Made by a program: the position numbers and the translations under genes. A stretch of DNA of 32,707 nt from Melioribacter roseus (GTDB lineage: Bacteria > Bacteroidota > Ignavibacteria > Ignavibacteriales > Melioribacteraceae): contig DYJK01000032.1 in NCBI GenBank assembly GCA_020723165.1, forward strand, positions 1-32,707, written 5' to 3'. This document shows, piece by piece, positions 1 through 6,836 of this stretch; the stretch's first letter is position 1, and each line of letters opens with the position of its first letter. The notes below the pieces were generated by a model. The model saw only the letters and a program-made list of their open reading frames with translations. It made no database searches and had not been told where the DNA came from.

Positions 1-184
1 TCACTGACATTTCTATGGAGTTTTAATTACTGACATTTTTAAAGAGTTACTACACTATGGAAATTGCTGGACTCTAGACGCGATATGTTAAACAATTCGT
101 ACTTTGTTTTTAGTCCTTAAATTTGTCCCCCGTAAATCGTAATTTTGTTACATTTCGCATTTCACATCACGTAGTAAGCTCGCT
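1..184. repeat. Gene-free left edge with TCGTA-type repeat tract
   Basis: No coding region is supported here. The ten bases ACTGACATTT occur at 3-12 and again at 29-38, a short direct repeat with a 26-bp period. From about 94 the sequence becomes a degenerate tract of TCGTA-like words (ATTCGTACTT, CGTAAATCGTAA). The same style recurs at 3149-3200 and 3849-3915. In all three places the tract lies just beyond the 3' end of a minus-strand gene, so it would sit in a 3' untranslated region. Its function is unknown. Confidence 0.5.
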
Positions 185-1642
185 CTATTTCGTTGGCTCT
201 TCACTTTGATTCCAGTACTTATTCTTTGTTGGGTAATTAACAAGTTTATCGCCGTCCCAGTAGAGAATGGAATCTTTTATTGCCTTCCAATACAATGAAT
301 CTAAAGGCTGCTTAAATAAACCTTTTTTATATAAATCATCATATTGTTTCTGATATGGATTAGTAGGTATAAGATTAATCACATTCATATCTTTATCTAA
401 ACTAAAGACTAGGCCTAATTGTCCATTTGTATACGCTTCTTCTGATTCCAAAGAAATACCTTTATCGGTTTTGTGAATCCTATAAATATTATAACTATTT
501 GATTTCGAAAGATATTTACCAAAATCCGAAACCGGAAAAAGTATATAATACAGCGGATTACCTTTTGTAATTTTTCCTTGATTAAAAAACTCAGTTTTAT
601 CAAGAGCACCTTTTAGTTCACTGGGTTTTAGAACAATTAAAACCGGTTTTTGGTAATCATTGCTGGTTGCACCAATAAAAATTTCTTCACTGCCGTCTTT
701 ATTAATGTCAAAAGGCAAATCCGTCATGAACCAACCCGAATGATACAAGGATGCTAAAACTTTTCCGTTGTTAGGGTCAATTTCAGATATTATTGTCATA
801 GCATATACTACATCGTTCGCAATTACAAAAAGTCTATTTTGTTTGTTTGTTTTTATTGTAAAAAAATCCCTTATCTGCCACGTTGTTCGTTTCCATTTTG
901 GAACAAAGGCGAAAGAAATATCTTCAGGGTACGAAACCCACTTTCGGCTTCCGTCACTTTCATAACAATACAATGAATCAGGTTTAAAAACTCCTTTATT
1001 ATATAGTTCACCAGAGATTAACACTTCATTTTTTCCATCAGAATCAAGATCGAATATATTGACATATCTTTTCTGGGAAGCCCAGTTCAACAAAACATCA
1101 CTTTTAACTTCCGGGATGCCATCAGAAGTTTTTTTCCATAAAATATCTCCGCTGCTATTGTAAATGTTAAGTGCACTGTTCCTAACATCTGCAAAAACCG
1201 GGTTATCATCTACAGATTTTTTTTGTACTATGTTTACAAGAAAAGCTAGTGCAAGAGCAGTAACAATAACCATACTACCAAACTGCACCGGATAATTTTT
1301 AGCAAGGTAATAAATGTTTTGCAACGAAAAGAATTTCGGTTTAGTTACAATTTCTACTTTGCCGTCAAAAATTCTTACGGAAGTTTTTTCGTCCGTAAGC
1401 AATTTTAAGTTTTGTTTCCCTTCAAATTTATTTACAATTTTTTCTGCAAGTTCTTTGTCGTTTTCATCGGGCTGCCCGCCAATTGCAGAATCAATCCCGG
1501 TGTAAATATTCTGGTAAGTATTGTAGATATCTCTGCACAAACTGCATTTATCCAAATGAGAAAGAATCTCCTCCTTTTCGGTTACGCTAAAACTTTCTGG
1601 CTTGTAAGCGAACAATTCAAGATTTGTTTCTTCTATGTGCAA
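185..1642 (-). CDS. Membrane protein with anti-sigma-like zinc finger and extracytoplasmic DxDxDG loops
   Basis: The 485-residue protein has an N-terminal HX3CX2C motif (His29, Cys33, Cys36), the signature of zinc-binding anti-sigma factors (zf-HC2/ZAS type). One hydrophobic segment at about 121-139 (FGSMVIVTALALAFLVNIV) would span the membrane. The remaining ~345 residues should therefore be outside the cytoplasm. They contain FDLDSDGKNEV near 197 and DINKDGSEE near 310, which resemble the calcium-binding loops of FG-GAP/VCBS beta-propellers. The start is TTG, supported by GGGAG about 7 nt upstream; no ATG fits. The gene follows the 346-residue sigma-like gene at 1866-2906 in transcription order, as expected for a sigma/anti-sigma operon. 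The zinc finger and membrane segment are visible in the sequence; the anti-sigma role is inferred. No close family is recognised for the outer domain. Confidence 0.6.
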   Translation of the reverse strand: MHIEETNLELFAYKPESFSVTEKEEILSHLDKCSLCRDIYNTYQNIYTGIDSAIGGQPDENDKELAEKIVNKFEGKQNLKLLTDEKTSVRIFDGKVEIVTKPKFFSLQNIYYLAKNYPVQFGSMVIVTALALAFLVNIVQKKSVDDNPVFADVRNSALNIYNSSGDILWKKTSDGIPEVKSDVLLNWASQKRYVNIFDLDSDGKNEVLISGELYNKGVFKPDSLYCYESDGSRKWVSYPEDISFAFVPKWKRTTWQIRDFFTIKTNKQNRLFVIANDVVYAMTIISEIDPNNGKVLASLYHSGWFMTDLPFDINKDGSEEIFIGATSNDYQKPVLIVLKPSELKGALDKTEFFNQGKITKGNPLYYILFPVSDFGKYLSKSNSYNIYRIHKTDKGISLESEEAYTNGQLGLVFSLDKDMNVINLIPTNPYQKQYDDLYKKGLFKQPLDSLYWKAIKDSILYWDGDKLVNYPTKNKYWNQSEEPTK

Positions 1643-1786
1643 CGATTTCTCCCTTTATTTACCAAGTTAACTTGTTACCTAAACATGCTGCATATAAGTT
1701 ATTTCCCTTGCGAGCTTTGCACAATATACTTGCGTTTCCCATAAAAAACACGGGACAGGTTTGCGTGGAAGAAAAAAGATATTTCA

Positions 1787-1824
1787 CGCAGAGACCGCAA
1801 AGAAAAACGCCAAGTTCGCAAAGA
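1787..1824. repeat. Degenerate CGCAAAG-type tandem repeat
   Basis: Four irregularly spaced units read CGCAGAG, CGCAAAG, CGCCAAG and CGCAAAG in 38 bases. The tract lies in the 223-bp gap between the sigma-like gene and the zinc-finger membrane protein. Two further CGCCAAG words lie at about 24164 and 24184, upstream of another gene. The units are too degenerate and too few to call a precise repeat class. Confidence 0.45.
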
Positions 1825-1865
1825 TTACTAATTAATAATTGCTCCGAATTTATGTTTTTGAATAA

Positions 1866-2906
1866 TTATTCTCTTGTGTATAAATAATTCCTAAAACTTT
1901 CACGTGCTTGTTTTATTAAATATTCCAGCTTCGATTTGAATTTCAGCTCATAATCTTCACGCTCAATCATAATGTATTTTGTTAGGTATTCATAAAATGA
2001 AATATGATTCCTACCAAGATTTACAAGATCGAAAACAATATCTTTCACAGCATTATCGAGAGCTTTCGTCTGTTCTAAAGTCAATTTTCCTTTCGAAAAA
2101 TAATCAATAAAAATTTTACCGCGCATTGTATCAAGTACTTTACCGCAGATTTGGTCTATCTCATATTTATCAACAAAAGAATCGTTAAAGAGCTGTTCGA
2201 AAGGTTCTTCCTCATGATCTAAAAGCTGATCAACCTTAAAATGCTTTTTGAAAAGTCTAACAGCATCCGATAAACTTATTTCCTTTCTTGCATTATAATC
2301 ACAAACAAGAAGTATTTGAATAACATCCAAAATTTCTCTTGTGGTAATTTTGCCAGAAGCTTGGACCAAAAAATCTTTTTCAAATTCTTCATAGCAGAGA
2401 TATGGAAGGGAATCATATTCTTCGCTTCCTTTAACAAAAATCATAATGCCAAGAATATTTTTTCTTAACTCGAGAGTATCGGTAGGTAAAGTTTCTTTTA
2501 TGTTACGCTGGATTTTAAATCCATTAGGATCAAGTTCGGCATAAGAACGGGCAATATGAACATCGGCAATAGTCCTTAAATAACTTTGATAAGCTCTGAA
2601 AAAATTCTCATCAGTTATTGTGCTAATATCCGTCCAGAGCTTAGAAGCAAAATTTACAAGGTTCAGCATATTACCCTCTGCATCTTGACGGAAGACTTCA
2701 GCAATAACATCGATTGCAAGATCGTTAATATCAAGCCCGTGAATTCTGGAAAGTTTTAGAAATGATGATTTTGTAGTTGTTAAATATGGAATAACTACTT
2801 TTTTGGAAATATTGATTAACTCCGCACATTCGGTCATGGGAAGCTTTTTATTAAGCGCACTGCTTACATGCTTTTTTAGTATGTATAGTTTTTCAGGGGA
2901 AATCAC
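1866..2906 (-). CDS. Uncharacterised protein, possible divergent sigma-70 region 2-like N-terminus
   Basis: This 346-residue, largely helical protein has no signal peptide or membrane segment. I do not recognise a named family. The stretch FLKLSRIHGLDINDLAIDVI followed by AEVF, at about residues 49-72, resembles the pattern of sigma-70 region 2 in ECF sigma factors (an Asp-rich turn followed by a DLxxDVxxxVF helix). FFRAYQSYLRTIADVHIAR at about 102-120 could correspond to the helix before region 2.4. The remaining ~220 residues are much longer than an ordinary ECF region 4 and show no clear helix-turn-helix. The start is GTG with no good ribosome-binding site, so the N-terminus is uncertain; Met24 is an alternative. 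The next gene downstream encodes a zinc-finger membrane protein of anti-sigma type, which is the main support for a transcriptional role. That role is inference only. Confidence 0.5.
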   Translation of the reverse strand: MISPEKLYILKKHVSSALNKKLPMTECAELINISKKVVIPYLTTTKSSFLKLSRIHGLDINDLAIDVIAEVFRQDAEGNMLNLVNFASKLWTDISTITDENFFRAYQSYLRTIADVHIARSYAELDPNGFKIQRNIKETLPTDTLELRKNILGIMIFVKGSEEYDSLPYLCYEEFEKDFLVQASGKITTREILDVIQILLVCDYNARKEISLSDAVRLFKKHFKVDQLLDHEEEPFEQLFNDSFVDKYEIDQICGKVLDTMRGKIFIDYFSKGKLTLEQTKALDNAVKDIVFDLVNLGRNHISFYEYLTKYIMIEREDYELKFKSKLEYLIKQARESFRNYLYTRE

Positions 2907-2992
2907 AATAGAAGCGGCTGTTTTGAAAGGAATTTAAGAGATTAAATTTAAAGTGGCAATCACTTTTTTTCTGGATACTTGCTGCGATTCTT

Positions 2993-3056
2993 GACTCGCC
3001 TCGCTTCCCCGTCTCTCCTTCGGCTTGCCGAAGTGGACGCGAGTCGGAGCGGGTAC
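2993..3056. repeat. Intergenic inverted repeat, CTCGCCTCGCTT family, copy 1
   Basis: The element begins GACTCGCCTCGCTT and ends GCGAGTCGGAGCGGG, so GACTCGC and GCGAGTC form the outer inverted arms. A perfect 7-bp hairpin, CTTCGGC-TT-GCCGAAG, sits at 3018-3033. The same ends in the opposite orientation occur at 6707-6795. The rest of the 358-bp gap (2907-3264) holds the TCGTA tract at 3149-3200 and no supported gene. Confidence 0.6.
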
Positions 3057-3157
3057 TTGGTGCTGGTTCGTATAACTCCTTCAGCGAAATCAGAAGTCGG
3101 GAGTCAGAATTTATACTAAGGCATCATTAGTAGATATCTGTTTTAAAATTCGTAAAT

Positions 3158-3181
3158 CGTAACTCGTACTTGCTTTTTCGT
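3158..3181. repeat. 24-nt direct repeat flanking the toxin-antitoxin pair, left copy
   Basis: These 24 bases (CGTAACTCGTACTTGC then TTTTTCGT) recur at 3858-3881 with a single mismatch, exactly 700 bp away. Between the two copies lie only the toxin and antitoxin genes and short spacers. The wider region belongs to the TCGTA-type tracts found at several gene ends. Confidence 0.7.
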
Positions 3182-3264
3182 GCTTGGTATTTCCAAACTT
3201 CATTCATCTTGCATCTAGCATTAAGCTCGTCCTCAACTTCCCAATATCCCAGTATGATATAATT

Positions 3265-3546
3265 TTAATACACTTCATCATGGGTACCTATATCAACCAA
3301 AAGAATTTCTGTTGATTTGGTTATTGGATTCTCAACAAGATTAAAAACTATCCGTAAATTATATTCAACTGAACAAGCATAAGATCCTTCTAATTCACCT
3401 TTCAGTTTGTGGGTTTTAAGATGTGTTAAGAATGGATTTTCTTTTAGCTCTCTAAGTGTCTTTAAAATATCTTCCTTAAACTCCGGATGTTTGTTAACAG
3501 CTTTTTGGTAACCTCTTTTAAAAGAGGAAGTCCAATAAATATTCAT
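3265..3546 (-). CDS. RelE/YafQ-family type II toxin (probable mRNA interferase)
   Basis: The 93-residue protein has the size and pattern of the RelE/ParE superfamily, YafQ-like branch. It has an N-terminal strand and helix (YWTSSFKRGYQKAV), the block NPFLTHLKTHKLKGELEGSY, a basic strand NLRIVFNLV, and a C-terminal DIGTHDEVY in which the His is a candidate catalytic residue. Family members cleave ribosome-bound mRNA when not bound by antitoxin. I chose ATG at 3546, which overlaps the antitoxin stop in TGATG; a TTG lies one codon earlier at 3549. Antitoxin-first order and translational coupling are typical of type II modules. The alternative is a gyrase-targeting ParE toxin, but the YafQ-like pattern makes an RNase more likely. 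Confidence 0.85.
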   Translation of the reverse strand: MNIYWTSSFKRGYQKAVNKHPEFKEDILKTLRELKENPFLTHLKTHKLKGELEGSYACSVEYNLRIVFNLVENPITKSTEILLVDIGTHDEVY

Positions 3547-3764
3547 CAATCGTCTTCAAGTTCTTTTATAAGATCATCAATTGAACCGGTTTTTGCTTTG
3601 CCGCTTTTATATTCTTCCAGACTTTCTCTCACATTGTATGCTATTTCTTTTCTCCGCTGTTCAACAATTCGCTTCTTGATAATTTCGGCAAGCATTAACT
3701 GCTCATCTACCGGTAATCGAGAAATATTATCCAGCATTTGATCTAGTGATATTATTTGTTCCAT
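3546..3764 (-). CDS. Type II antitoxin partner of the RelE-like toxin
   Basis: This small acidic protein of 72 residues reads MEQIISLDQMLDNISRLPVD at its start and ends in an acidic tail IDDLIKELEDD. Its central LPVDEQLMLAEIIKKRIVEQ is a probable amphipathic dimerisation helix. It has no obvious ribbon-helix-helix or AbrB signature, so its DNA-binding class is unassigned. ATG at 3764 is chosen over two in-frame GTG codons (3770, 3767) because AGG lies about 7 nt upstream of it. The gene overlaps the toxin start by one base. The identification rests mainly on the neighbouring toxin and on size, charge and coupling. Confidence 0.8.
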   Translation of the reverse strand: MEQIISLDQMLDNISRLPVDEQLMLAEIIKKRIVEQRRKEIAYNVRESLEEYKSGKAKTGSIDDLIKELEDD

Positions 3765-3848
3765 CACCACACCTATTTTGTACTTGTTCCAACTTATTCA
3801 TTAGCCGTATAAAATTCAACTAAATCATTCTTTCTTGCAATCAATTGT

Positions 3849-3915
3849 TTCGTCCTTCGTAACTCGTACATGCTTTTTCGTCCTTCATACTTGGTGCTTC
3901 GTATTTCGTACTTAC
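3849..3915. repeat. TCGTA-type tract at the lipA 3' end, containing the right 24-nt direct repeat
   Basis: This tract of words such as TTCGTAACTCGTAC and CTTCGTATTTCGTACTTAC abuts the lipA stop codon. Bases 3858-3881 match 3158-3181 with one mismatch. It would be transcribed as the 3' untranslated region of lipA. No terminator is visible here. Confidence 0.65.
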
Positions 3916-4821
3916 TTACACCAGTTCCGCATGTTTATCAGCATGATAAGAACTTCTTACCAAAGGCGAAGACTCAACCGCTTTCAATCCAGTACTTAAT
4001 CCATACTCTTTATAAAATTTAAATTCGTCTAAGGTAACAAATCTATGAACCGGTAGATGGTTTTTGGTCGGTTGGAGATACTGCCCGATAGTCATTATAT
4101 CACAACCGGCATTAAATAGATCGTCAATTAATTCAACAACTTCATTTTTTTCTTCACCAATACCAACCATAATTCCGCTTTTAGTTCTTAATCCTCTTTG
4201 TTTGAACCAGGTAATTAATTCCAAGCTTCGTTCATATTTTGCTTGTGGACGAACAGCGTGATACAATCTTTTAACCGTCTCAAGATTATGATTAAGAATA
4301 TCAGGCGGATTTTGCATTATGATTTCAAATGAAGCTTCTTCCCCTTTAAAGTCAGGTATTAAAATTTCTATTGTTGTCCCAGGCATCTTTTCACGGATTA
4401 ATCTTACTGTTTCAGAAAATATTGATGCACCGCCGTCTTTTAGTTCATCGCGGTCAACAGAAGTGATAACAACGTGTTTAAGATTTAATGTTTCAACAGA
4501 TTCAGCTACTCTACGCGGTTCATCAAGATCAAGTTCGTTTGGTATTCCAACTTTAACATTACAGAAGCCGCAAGAACGTGTGCATGTATCGCCGAGTATC
4601 ATAAATGTGGCGGTTCTTCTATTCCAGCATTCGGCAATGTTCGGGCATTTAGCTTCTTCGCAAACTGTATTAAGCTTGCTCTTACGCATCAATTCAAAAA
4701 CTTGTTTATAATTCTGTCCACTAGGTAAACGAACTTTCAACCACTCCGGTCTTTTGCCTAATTCAGTTCTCTCTTTTTCTATTGTTTCTTTAAAAGCTAA
4801 TTGATGTTGATTGATTTTCAT
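3916..4821 (-). CDS. lipA: Lipoyl synthase (radical SAM)
   Basis: LipA inserts two sulphur atoms into protein-bound octanoyl groups to make the lipoyl cofactor. The 301-residue protein shows both iron-sulphur cluster motifs. The auxiliary cluster cysteines are Cys54, Cys59 and Cys65 (CEEAKCPNIAEC). The radical SAM triad CX3CX2C is Cys80, Cys84 and Cys87 (CTRSCGFC). The C-terminal RSSYHADKH carries the conserved serine that ligates the auxiliary cluster. ATG at 4821 is chosen because GGAG lies 5 nt upstream; a longer in-frame reading to 4839 has no such support. It is the last gene of the run lpdA-lipB-E1-E2-lipA, although 232 bp of repeat-bearing DNA separates it from the E2 gene, so it may also have its own promoter. 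Length and motifs match the family. Confidence 0.97.
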   Translation of the reverse strand: MKINQHQLAFKETIEKERTELGKRPEWLKVRLPSGQNYKQVFELMRKSKLNTVCEEAKCPNIAECWNRRTATFMILGDTCTRSCGFCNVKVGIPNELDLDEPRRVAESVETLNLKHVVITSVDRDELKDGGASIFSETVRLIREKMPGTTIEILIPDFKGEEASFEIIMQNPPDILNHNLETVKRLYHAVRPQAKYERSLELITWFKQRGLRTKSGIMVGIGEEKNEVVELIDDLFNAGCDIMTIGQYLQPTKNHLPVHRFVTLDEFKFYKEYGLSTGLKAVESSPLVRSSYHADKHAELV

Positions 4822-4889
4822 TTTTTCTCCAGACCTCACACTTCGTCCAATGTTGTCAGGTTAACAAAATTTCCGACCTTAACAGTATT

Positions 4890-4946
4890 TAATGTGGCTA
4901 AAGCCAACGTGTAATTTCCATTAGTTCACCGACCTAAAGGTCGGTG
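4890..4946. repeat. TAAA-loop hairpins between the E2 gene and lipA
   Basis: Two short palindromes share a TAAA loop but have different stems. TGGC-TAAA-GCCA lies in the 17-mer TAATGTGGCTAAAGCCA (4890-4906). CACCGACC-TAAA-GGTCGGTG lies at 4927-4946. The 17-mer is repeated exactly at 11314-11330. No T-run follows either hairpin on the minus strand, so they do not look like intrinsic terminators. Confidence 0.7.
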
Positions 4947-4984
4947 CTATTTTCAAAAACCACTGCTAACTGATCCAGCCCATA

Positions 4985-5040
4985 TCCCCTCTGTCACTCT
5001 GAGCTACTCGACTGAGTTAGTCGAAGAGAAGGAGGGGGAA
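4985..5040. repeat. CACTCTGAGC/GTCGAAG interspersed element, copy 1
   Basis: The element starts CCCCTCTGTCACTCTGAGC and ends AGTCGAAGAGAAGGAGGGGG. It has partly self-complementary ends and an inner CGACT/AGTCG pair. A longer copy in the opposite orientation lies at 18325-18416 and a diverged copy at 32200-32243. All three lie in intergenic DNA. Confidence 0.65.
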
Positions 5041-5053
5041 TTAAAGGGGGTGG

Positions 5054-6655
5054 TTACACTAAACTCGTATCAAAATTTTCTAAAGTATCTTTTATTGATT
5101 TCAAAAATTTTCCGCCGAGCATTCCATCAATCAATCGATGATCATGACTAAGCGATAAATACATCATCGGTTTGATAGCAATACTTTCTATCCCCTCGTT
5201 TTCGATTACTACCGGTTTCTTAGTTACAGCGCCTACACCAAGTATTCCTACTTCAGGTTGATTGATAATCGGTGTACCAAACAGCGAACCAAATACTCCA
5301 TAATTAGTTATCGAAAATGTCCCATCCATAACATCATCGGGCACAAGTTTTTTTGTTCTCGATCGGCTGCCGAGATCGGCAATAGCTTTAGCTAAACCTC
5401 TAATATTTTTTTCGTCTGCATTTTTAATATTTGGCACTATTAAACCATTCGGTTCTATTGCAACGGCAATGCCAAGATTGATATACTTTTTAAGTACAAT
5501 GTTATTGCCATCTATGGTTCCATTCATTAATGGAAATTCTTTCAATCCTTTTATTACGGCAAAAGAAATAAAAGGCATATAAGTAAGCTTGATCCCGTCC
5601 TTTTGCAAAAACGAATCGCGGTTAACCGTAATAAAATTGTGGATACGGCTCATATCAACTTCAATCATAGCCGTAACGTGAACAGATGTATCGCGGCTGT
5701 TGACCATATGGTACATTATCTTTTGGCGAATGTTATCCATCGGAATTACTTCTACACGGTTACCGGCACTGTATTTAGGTGCATCTTCTTTAGGTGTTCG
5801 AATTGAACCGGTTTGTGAATACTCTATAATTGGAGTCGGTTTACCCGAACGTTTGTTATGAATGTAATCTAAGAGATCGGATTTAGTAACTCTTCCGCCA
5901 ATGCCCGTTCCTTCGACCAATTCCAGTTCACTTAATGAGATTCCTTCAGTCCGTGATATATTTAGAACAAGAGGTGAATAAAATTTATTTTCTGATCGCG
6001 CGCCGGACAGTTTTACTTTTTGTTTAACAGCGGGTATGGCAGTTTCAACTTCTGCTACTTTTTCTGTCCGCTCTTGAATAATTTCTTTTGGTCTAACAAT
6101 ACCGCCGCTCTTTGATATTCTCGCTACAGTTTTACCAACTTCAACGGTCGAGTTTTCCTCGAATAATATTTCAGTGATCGTTCCATCTTCGGGTGATGGA
6201 ACTTCTGTATCAACTTTGTCAGTGCTTATTTCAAAAATTATTTCATCTTTTTTTACATGTTCTCCAACTTTCTTATGCCATTTGATAATGACACCTTCCA
6301 TTATCGATTCACCCATCTTTGGCATAGTTACATCAACAATTTCACCTCCCACTTGTGCGGTGGAAGGAATTTCTTGAGATTCATTTTTCAATTCTTTATT
6401 CACACTAACTGATTCACCATTTGTTTCAATCACCGCAACAACAGTTCCAACTTTAACAGTTTCTTGTTCAAATACTTTGATATCAGCGAGTACACCGTTT
6501 TCCGGACTTGGAATTTCAGTATCAACTTTATCCGTGCTTATTTCATAGATGATTTCATCTTTCTTAACTTGTTCGCCTTTTTTCTTATGCCATTTTATGA
6601 GTGTCCCTTCCGTAATACTTTCACCCATTTGCGGCATTACAATTTCAACTTTCAT
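5054..6655 (-). CDS. 2-oxo acid dehydrogenase E2 (dihydrolipoamide acyltransferase), two lipoyl domains
   Basis: E2 forms the core of the complex and transfers the acyl group from its lipoyl arm to CoA. The 533-residue protein has two consecutive lipoyl domains (residues ~1-78 and ~107-182) with lipoylated Lys43 and Lys147, each in STDKVDTE. A peripheral-subunit-binding domain follows at ~225-262 (FYSPLVLNI...GIGGRVTKSDLL). The catalytic domain is at ~300-533, with the HX3DG motif at His506-Gly511 (HRLIDG). ATG at 6655 is chosen because AAAGGAG lies about 6 nt upstream. The E1 gene precedes it and lipA follows. Whether the substrate is pyruvate or a branched-chain 2-oxo acid cannot be settled from this sequence; the adjacent E1 looks branched-chain-like. 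Confidence 0.94.
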   Translation of the reverse strand: MKVEIVMPQMGESITEGTLIKWHKKKGEQVKKDEIIYEISTDKVDTEIPSPENGVLADIKVFEQETVKVGTVVAVIETNGESVSVNKELKNESQEIPSTAQVGGEIVDVTMPKMGESIMEGVIIKWHKKVGEHVKKDEIIFEISTDKVDTEVPSPEDGTITEILFEENSTVEVGKTVARISKSGGIVRPKEIIQERTEKVAEVETAIPAVKQKVKLSGARSENKFYSPLVLNISRTEGISLSELELVEGTGIGGRVTKSDLLDYIHNKRSGKPTPIIEYSQTGSIRTPKEDAPKYSAGNRVEVIPMDNIRQKIMYHMVNSRDTSVHVTAMIEVDMSRIHNFITVNRDSFLQKDGIKLTYMPFISFAVIKGLKEFPLMNGTIDGNNIVLKKYINLGIAVAIEPNGLIVPNIKNADEKNIRGLAKAIADLGSRSRTKKLVPDDVMDGTFSITNYGVFGSLFGTPIINQPEVGILGVGAVTKKPVVIENEGIESIAIKPMMYLSLSHDHRLIDGMLGGKFLKSIKDTLENFDTSLV

Positions 6656-6706
6656 TTTTTCTCCTTTAATTCTGTGGAGTCCCATAACAGAGGAACTACG
6701 AACTTG

Positions 6707-6795
6707 TCCGCCGCCCACTCCGACTCGCTATTGCTTATCAAAGTGAGGCGAGCTCGCTTCACCGATGCATAAGCGAGGCGAGTTTTAAAGGCGGA
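6707..6795. repeat. Intergenic inverted repeat, CTCGCCTCGCTT family, copy 2
   Basis: Read on the minus strand, the element contains CTCGCCTCGCTT and GCGAGTCGGAGTGGG, matching the two ends of the element at 2993-3056. Outer hexamers TCCGCC (6707-6712) and GGCGGA (6790-6795) form a further inverted pair. It occupies the gap between the E1 and E2 genes and could affect E2 translation or transcript processing; this is inference. Confidence 0.6.
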
Positions 6796-6836
6796 GAATC
6801 TCTAAACATTTTATGTAAGAGATGCTTTGCTCAGTA

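Noticed and set aside
3849-3915. TCGTA-rich tract considered as a CRISPR-like array
   Set aside because: The units are degenerate, of variable length, and have no regular spacers or cas genes nearby.
4927-4946. CACCGACC-TAAA-GGTCGGTG hairpin considered as terminator of the E2 transcript
   Set aside because: No run of T follows on the minus strand, and the same kind of hairpin recurs elsewhere as a repeat.
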